From DASTFY01 sp963829955 (GTDB taxonomy: Bacteria > Actinomycetota > Acidimicrobiia > Acidimicrobiales > Ilumatobacteraceae): a DNA stretch of 64,000 nt. Positions 59,898 to 64,000 of this stretch are shown here, piece by piece (position 1 is the first letter of the stretch; every line of letters starts with the position of its first letter). The stretch covers positions 186,001-250,000 of the forward strand of contig CAWHKS010000004.1 of assembly GCA_963829955.1 (NCBI GenBank), read 5' to 3'. The translations under genes and the position numbers were made by a program. The notes under the pieces are model-generated. The model was not told where the DNA came from and ran no database searches. It was given only the letters and a program-made list of their open reading frames with translations.

Positions 59898-60841
59898 CTC
59901 CCCTCGAGCGCGGCGGCCGCAGCGAGGCCGGACAGCGCCGCGCCCTCGACGCGTGGACCCGCGAACGCGTCCCCGGCGAGTACGAGGGGCCCGGGCGAGT
60001 CCGGTGCCCGCCAGCACGGTTCTGGCCACACCTGCTTGGGGGTGGCGAAGCGCCACCGCTTGACCTGCGACTCGGCGACGGCCGCGGCGCCCAACCACGG
60101 GCGGGCCCGCTCGATCAGCTCGGCGTGGATCTCGCCCGTGGGCTGGTCCCAGCGAGCGAGCGACCAGTCCGGCCGAGCGTGGAACGTCGCAGCGGGGACG
60201 GAGGAGACGCCCTTTGCTTCGTTGTCGCCGATGAAGCTGAACGTCTCGTCGGCGTCCTGGACCCCGCCCGGCGGGGGGATGGCAGGTGGACGGTCGAGTA
60301 CGGCCAGCAGGGCGAGCGTGCGGTCGTAATCGGTCATGCGCAGATCCGGCGGGAGCTCGATGCCGGCGGTGATGAGCAGCGAGAACGACTGCGGCAGCGG
60401 GCAGGTCAGGACGATGGCGTCGGCGGCGATGCCCGTGCCGTCGTCCAGCCCGACCGACCACGCGCTCTCCTCGCCGGCGCGGATCGCGAAGACGAGCGTC
60501 GAGCAGCGCACGTCGAGTCCGGCGGCCAGGTGCTTGGACAGCGCGTTCATCCCTCCGGTCACGGCGTAGCGGGGATGCCCGTCGTCCTCGGCGAAGCCCC
60601 GGCACCACTCCCGGACCAGACCGCTCGATGTCCAGCGCTCGACGTGGGCACCGAACGCGGGGGTCCGGACCGTGAAGAACTGCGCGCCGTGGTCGAGCGT
60701 GGCTCGACCGATCCGGCGCGTGGCCAGACGACCTCCTGGCGCTCGTCCCTTGTCGAGCAGGACGACCTCGTGCCCGGCCTCCGCCAGCGCTCGGCCCGTC
60801 ATCAGCCCGGCCACGCCGGCGCCGACGATGACGGTTCTCAT
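59894..60841 (-). CDS. Renalase-like NAD(P)/FAD-dependent oxidoreductase
   Basis: A 315-residue flavoprotein. The N-terminal dinucleotide fold is TVIVGAGVAGLMTGRALAEAG with LLDKGRAPGGRLATRR. The LDHGAQFFTVR block is the renalase/amine-oxidase signature, and VLAGDAFAGPRVEGAALSG is the C-terminal FAD contact. The substrate in bacteria is probably an isomeric NAD(P)H or amine. It shares a CTAG stop overlap with the convergent decarboxylase gene. Confidence 0.87.
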   Translation of the reverse strand: MRTVIVGAGVAGLMTGRALAEAGHEVVLLDKGRAPGGRLATRRIGRATLDHGAQFFTVRTPAFGAHVERWTSSGLVREWCRGFAEDDGHPRYAVTGGMNALSKHLAAGLDVRCSTLVFAIRAGEESAWSVGLDDGTGIAADAIVLTCPLPQSFSLLITAGIELPPDLRMTDYDRTLALLAVLDRPPAIPPPGGVQDADETFSFIGDNEAKGVSSVPAATFHARPDWSLARWDQPTGEIHAELIERARPWLGAAAVAESQVKRWRFATPKQVWPEPCWRAPDSPGPLVLAGDAFAGPRVEGAALSGLAAAAALEGS

Positions 60842-60848
60842 CGCGTCT

Positions 60849-61670
60849 CTAGGCCGCGGCCTGCTCGCTGGCCACCCTGGTCAGGAACTCGAGGACCACC
60901 CGGTTGAAGGTAGTTGCATGTTCAATCATAAGGCCATGCGTGGCACCGGAGATGACCACGAGCTCGGCGCCCGGGATCCGCTCCGCCAGCTCCTCGCTAT
61001 CTCCTCGCGGCGTGAGGATGTCCTGGTTGCCGACCACCACGAGCGTGGGCACGTCGAGCGTGGCGAGGACGTCGATCATTTCCTCGGGCGCGTCGAGGAT
61101 GGCCCTGACCTGCGACGTGAAGGCATGCGACGGGAGGCCCATGGCGAGTGGACCGAACCAGCCCACCACGGGCCAGAACCGCCGGACCGATCGCGGCGCC
61201 ATCACCCAGTGGGCGGCGCGCCGGGCCATCTCCCCCATGCCGCGTTCGTTGGCGATGGAGGCCCACTCGGTCAGCAGCTCGCGGCGCCATTGGAAGTTGC
61301 GGCAGGCCGTGCAGGCCAGGACCAGCGATCGCACCCGCTCCGGGTGCCGCAGCGCGACGAGCTGCGCGATCGCCCCTCCCATGGAAGCGCCCATGACGTG
61401 CGCGCTCTCGATGCCGGCGTCGTCGAGCACCGCGATGGCGTCGTCGGCCATCTCGTCGAGGGTGTAGCGGCCGAAGGGCTTGTCGCTGCGACCGGCGCCC
61501 CGGTTGTCGATGGCGACGGTGCGGAAGCGCGGCGAGAACGCCAGCCGCTGCAACGTCCACCCGGTCATGTCCGTGCCGAGGCCCTGGATCATCAGCACCG
61601 GGTCGCCGCCTGGCCGGCCGACCACCTGGTAGTGGAGCCGCGTCCCGTCCTTCGCCCACGCGAACGCCAC
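60849..61670 (-). CDS. Alpha/beta hydrolase
   Basis: A 273-residue protein. Oxyanion region VLMIQGLGTDMTGW, nucleophile elbow GASMGGA (Ser about 97), acid in VVVGNQDILTP and final His in GATHGLMIE complete the triad. It resembles 3-oxoadipate enol-lactonase and esterases of this fold; substrate unknown. It is 7 nt from the renalase-like gene and probably cotranscribed. Confidence 0.88.
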   Translation of the reverse strand: MAFAWAKDGTRLHYQVVGRPGGDPVLMIQGLGTDMTGWTLQRLAFSPRFRTVAIDNRGAGRSDKPFGRYTLDEMADDAIAVLDDAGIESAHVMGASMGGAIAQLVALRHPERVRSLVLACTACRNFQWRRELLTEWASIANERGMGEMARRAAHWVMAPRSVRRFWPVVGWFGPLAMGLPSHAFTSQVRAILDAPEEMIDVLATLDVPTLVVVGNQDILTPRGDSEELAERIPGAELVVISGATHGLMIEHATTFNRVVLEFLTRVASEQAAA

Positions 61671-61695
61671 TAGAGCCCGCCCCTGTTCACGGTGC

Positions 61696-62346
61696 TCATC
61701 CGGGCAGCAGCCACGACGGCGGGCTGGCCTCGTCGACCATGCGCTGGATGGCCTGGCGGATCGAGTCGGCCAGCTCGGCCGCCGCCAGGGGCCCGGGCCG
61801 GCGGGGAACGCGCAGCGGTGGGCCGACGTCCACGCGCACCCGGCGGGCGAGCGGCGGCGCGATCACTGCCACCGGCAGCACGGGGACGCCGGCGTCGAGC
61901 GCGGCCGCCAGGTAGGGGACCGGTGCCGGGCCGACGCGGTGGCTGGTGGTGATGCGGGGCTGGCACCAGACCGCGGGGACATGGCCGGCGCGGAGCAGAC
62001 CGCCGATCTCGTCCGGCCGGGCCACGACGCCGCCGAGCCGCCGCAGGATCGGCCCGATCGGTGCGATGTCAACGATCCCGGCGAAGCGGACGTTCCGCTC
62101 CGTCGCCCGTCCGATGGCGGCAGCCACCAGGAGCGGGGTGGCACCGAGAGGGCGGCGATTGGCCACCAACAACGCCCCGCCGGTCGAGGGCACGTTCTCG
62201 GCGCCGCCGACGGTGATCCTCCAGCGCAGGCGGGCCAACGACCGGGCCACGCCGACGAGGTCCCGGTCCATGCCCCACGGGTCGATCTCGTTGATCCCTG
62301 CCGCCTGCCGGCGGGCGATCGTCGCCAGGTCGGCGGCGGGGCTCAC
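61696..62346 (-). CDS. PlsC-superfamily acyltransferase-like protein without HX4D box
   Basis: About 216 residues. The fold follows the lysophospholipid acyltransferase family: WRITVGGAENVPSTGGALLVANRRPLGATPLL is block I, GGVVARPDEIGGLL and VPAVWCQPRI the glycerol-phosphate-like blocks, and GVPVLPVAVIAPP the last strand. At block I the catalytic NHxSxxD is replaced by NRRPLGATP, so neither His nor Asp is present. GTG 62346 overlaps the epimerase stop. An epimerase-acyltransferase pair is also found in mycobacteria (Rv0501-Rv0502). Confidence 0.72.
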   Translation of the reverse strand: MSPAADLATIARRQAAGINEIDPWGMDRDLVGVARSLARLRWRITVGGAENVPSTGGALLVANRRPLGATPLLVAAAIGRATERNVRFAGIVDIAPIGPILRRLGGVVARPDEIGGLLRAGHVPAVWCQPRITTSHRVGPAPVPYLAAALDAGVPVLPVAVIAPPLARRVRVDVGPPLRVPRRPGPLAAAELADSIRQAIQRMVDEASPPSWLLPG

Positions 62347-63317
62347 GCGGCCAGCTCCCCGGGCCGGAGGTGGATGACGGTGGCCCACTCGTAGAGCGCC
62401 TGGACGACCTCGCGGGTCGTGAGCCGCGGCTCGACGCCCAAGGCCTCGAGCGCTCGGCTCCCGTCGGCGGTGCGCCCCCGGTGGAGGAGCTCGTGGATGT
62501 GCTCGGGGATCGGAGCGCCGAAGGCGCTGGTGAGGATGCGGGCCAGCCGCCACTCGGGGCCGATGAGGGGCAGGGGCAGCCGTCCGCCGATGCGGACCGC
62601 CTGGCTGGCGGTGATGGCGCCAGGCGAGACCACGTTCACCGGGCCGTCCACCCGCCTCGCCGCGGCAGCTACGAACGCGGCGGCGGCGTCCTGGTCGTCG
62701 ATGACGGAGAAGGCCGGGTCGGCCAGCAGGCTCACCGGCACCGCAGGCAGCCGGAGCAGCCGGCCGAGCGGGCTGGGGACGTGGGGGCCGATCACAGGAG
62801 CGAGCCGCAGCGCGGTGACGGGGACGTCGGCGGCTCGCCCGGCCTCACGGGCGATGCCCTCCATCTCGAGCAGCGAGCGCCCGAAGGGAGCTGTGGGATC
62901 GGGCGTGACCGACTCGTCGGGCCGGGTCGCCGCCCCCCGCCGCCGCCCGTAGACGGCGATGCCGGAACGGACGGTGATGTGCTCCAGCGACGGGCACTCG
63001 GCGGCCGCGCCGAGGACGCCGACGGCGGCCGTGTGGGTCCAGGCCGCAGCGTCACCAGGATGCGCGCGGGCGTTGGGCTCCCAGACCGCGATGTGGACGA
63101 CGACGTGAGGATCGAAGTCGCGCACGATCTCGACCATCTTGCGACGGTCCTTCGGCTCTATCCGGTGGAAGGCCGCCGAGCGCAGCCGGCGGCGGGGCGG
63201 GTCGATGTCCAGACCGGAGACCTCACCCACCCAGCGCTCCTTCTCCAGCAGCGTGGCGACGAGCGAGCCCAGCTCGCTCCCCATACCGCTGACCAGGACT
63301 CGCGTGCCGCCGTTCAC
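62343..63317 (-). CDS. NAD-dependent epimerase/dehydratase (extended SDR)
   Basis: A 324-residue protein with N-terminal VLVSGMGSELGSLVA as the Rossmann glycine motif. VHIAVWEPNAR follows the usual position of substrate contacts, and SGIAVYGRRRG contains the Tyr with Arg where Lys is expected in YxxxK. The canonical catalytic pair is therefore not obvious. The paired PlsC-like gene overlaps its stop (GTGA). TACGGT (63327-63332) is 9 nt before GTG 63317. Confidence 0.82.
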   Translation of the reverse strand: MNGGTRVLVSGMGSELGSLVATLLEKERWVGEVSGLDIDPPRRRLRSAAFHRIEPKDRRKMVEIVRDFDPHVVVHIAVWEPNARAHPGDAAAWTHTAAVGVLGAAAECPSLEHITVRSGIAVYGRRRGAATRPDESVTPDPTAPFGRSLLEMEGIAREAGRAADVPVTALRLAPVIGPHVPSPLGRLLRLPAVPVSLLADPAFSVIDDQDAAAAFVAAAARRVDGPVNVVSPGAITASQAVRIGGRLPLPLIGPEWRLARILTSAFGAPIPEHIHELLHRGRTADGSRALEALGVEPRLTTREVVQALYEWATVIHLRPGELAA

Positions 63318-63393
63318 CGAGGCGTCACCGTAGCCCTTCGTTTCTTGACGGAACCTGTTGGCCGGTGTCGGACGGTCTCTTCCATCGCTTCCA

Positions 63394-63999
63394 TCAGAGC
63401 TCCGCCGGGTTGATCGCCTGGAGCTCCGCCACCCAGACGGGTCGGCTGGTCGTCACCGTCACGGGCGCCATGGGCCCGCCGCCGCAGCCGGGATCGCACT
63501 GCCAGCGCACGTCCCACTCGAGGCCCATCGTGAGCTGGTACGGGCCCCGCCCCGGCGCCACGTCGGAGGAGTGGCGGTACGTGTACGAGCAGTTCGTCGT
63601 CTGGGTGGTGTCCGGACGTCCGAAGTCGTACGCCACGCCCGGCCCGTCACACGCGACGGGGGCGTCGCCCGTTCCGGGATCCCAGGTCAGACGCTGTGGC
63701 ATCCCCACCGCGGTGACGGTGACGATGCCGGGGATCGAGGCCTCGGCCTGCACCGGACCCCAGGCTGCCGGGTCCACCCAGAGCCACGCCGGCATCTGCG
63801 TGATGAACGGGGCGTCCCGCTCCCCGCTCGGGGCGGCGCGCTGGGCAAGTACCGGGAACGGGACGGCGTCCCGGGCCCGCTGGCGGAGAGCGTCGATCAG
63901 CGAGGCGGGCGGACGCCCACCGACCGGCCACCAGACGAGCACGTCCCGACCGGCGTTGGCGGGACAGTGGGCCAGCGCCCACCGTGCGTCGGGATCGTC
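63394..63999 (-). CDS. Hypothetical protein, 5' part cut by the window edge
   Basis: The frame is open from the right edge (about 202 residues visible, C-terminal part). It has MPAWLWVDPAAW, VTVTAVGMPQRLTWDPGTG, VACDGPGVAYDF and paired Cys (QCDPGCGG), with a beta-rich composition. I associate it with a family of actinobacterial secreted or tad-linked hypothetical proteins that carry this W-VDP and beta-strand pattern, but assign no function. The start lies outside the window. Confidence 0.65.
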   Translation of the reverse strand, partial: DDPDARWALAHCPANAGRDVLVWWPVGGRPPASLIDALRQRARDAVPFPVLAQRAAPSGERDAPFITQMPAWLWVDPAAWGPVQAEASIPGIVTVTAVGMPQRLTWDPGTGDAPVACDGPGVAYDFGRPDTTQTTNCSYTYRHSSDVAPGRGPYQLTMGLEWDVRWQCDPGCGGGPMAPVTVTTSRPVWVAELQAINPAEL

Positions 64000-64000
64000 G

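Noticed and set aside
58458..60608. 716-codon minus-strand frame over the decarboxylase and renalase-like genes
   Set aside because: Arg/Gly/His-rich composition and overlap with two recognised genes in other frames.

Overview
This is 64 kb of very GC-rich, gene-dense DNA with an actinobacterial character. Supporting signs are a WhiB-family regulator with an AT-hook, the clpS/DUF2017 pair, a caa3-type oxidase with CtaF, a secretin-free tad pilus operon, a WXG100 protein and many GTG starts. The lineage looks like a deep-branching Actinomycetota, possibly Acidimicrobiia; that placement is inference. I see no phage, insertion sequence or CRISPR array.

Layout. 1-1026: tRNA-Asp, tRNA-Glu, DUF2017 and clpS (all minus). 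1151-10912: respiratory block on the plus strand. It holds ctaB, then an unusual trio (a subunit I-like protein without any haem or copper ligand, a subunit III-like protein, and a membrane protein with a cupredoxin-like tail), then the normal ctaC-ctaD-ctaE-ctaF and ctaG. 11072-12759: an ABC exporter. 12865-14806: serS and pdxH. 14829-16869: a tightly coupled tlpA-ccdA-PGA hydrolase operon (minus). 16943-17662: a WhiB7-like gene behind a leader with a small ORF, an intrinsic terminator and a competing antiterminator pairing. 17727-26512: metabolic and housekeeping genes (thioesterase, MBL hydrolase, orn, GT2, dut, DNA ligase, CoA-transferase, M20 peptidase, methyltransferase, NUDIX). 26593-31218: WXG100 protein, then a coupled operon of HTH fusion regulator, double GNAT, DAO-type oxidase, choline-kinase-like protein and HAD phosphatase. 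31228-36029: lipoprotein, coaA, orphan DNA adenine methylase, small membrane protein, CsaA-like protein and map. 36351-44992: a ten-gene tad (Flp-type pilus) operon ending in a LysM-BTAD membrane protein. 44966-57273: disA, radA and clpC, a classical cluster, here separated by opposite-strand insertions of an ECF sigma/anti-sigma/propeller locus and a GH63-like gene. 57398-63999: polyprenyl synthase, PLP decarboxylase, renalase-like oxidoreductase, alpha/beta hydrolase, a PlsC-like protein without its catalytic box, an epimerase, and a gene cut by the right edge.

Regulation visible in the sequence. Many genes have a TANNNT hexamer 6-7 nt before the start codon, the expected geometry of leaderless transcripts. 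Two promoters in the ECF locus share an identical GGAAC-N16-GTGTAGG element, suggesting an autoregulated sigma factor. The whiB7-like leader has the parts of a translation-sensing attenuator. Most promising for follow-up are the ligand-free oxidase-like module at 2.2-5.6 kb and the whiB7-like attenuator at 17.3-17.7 kb.
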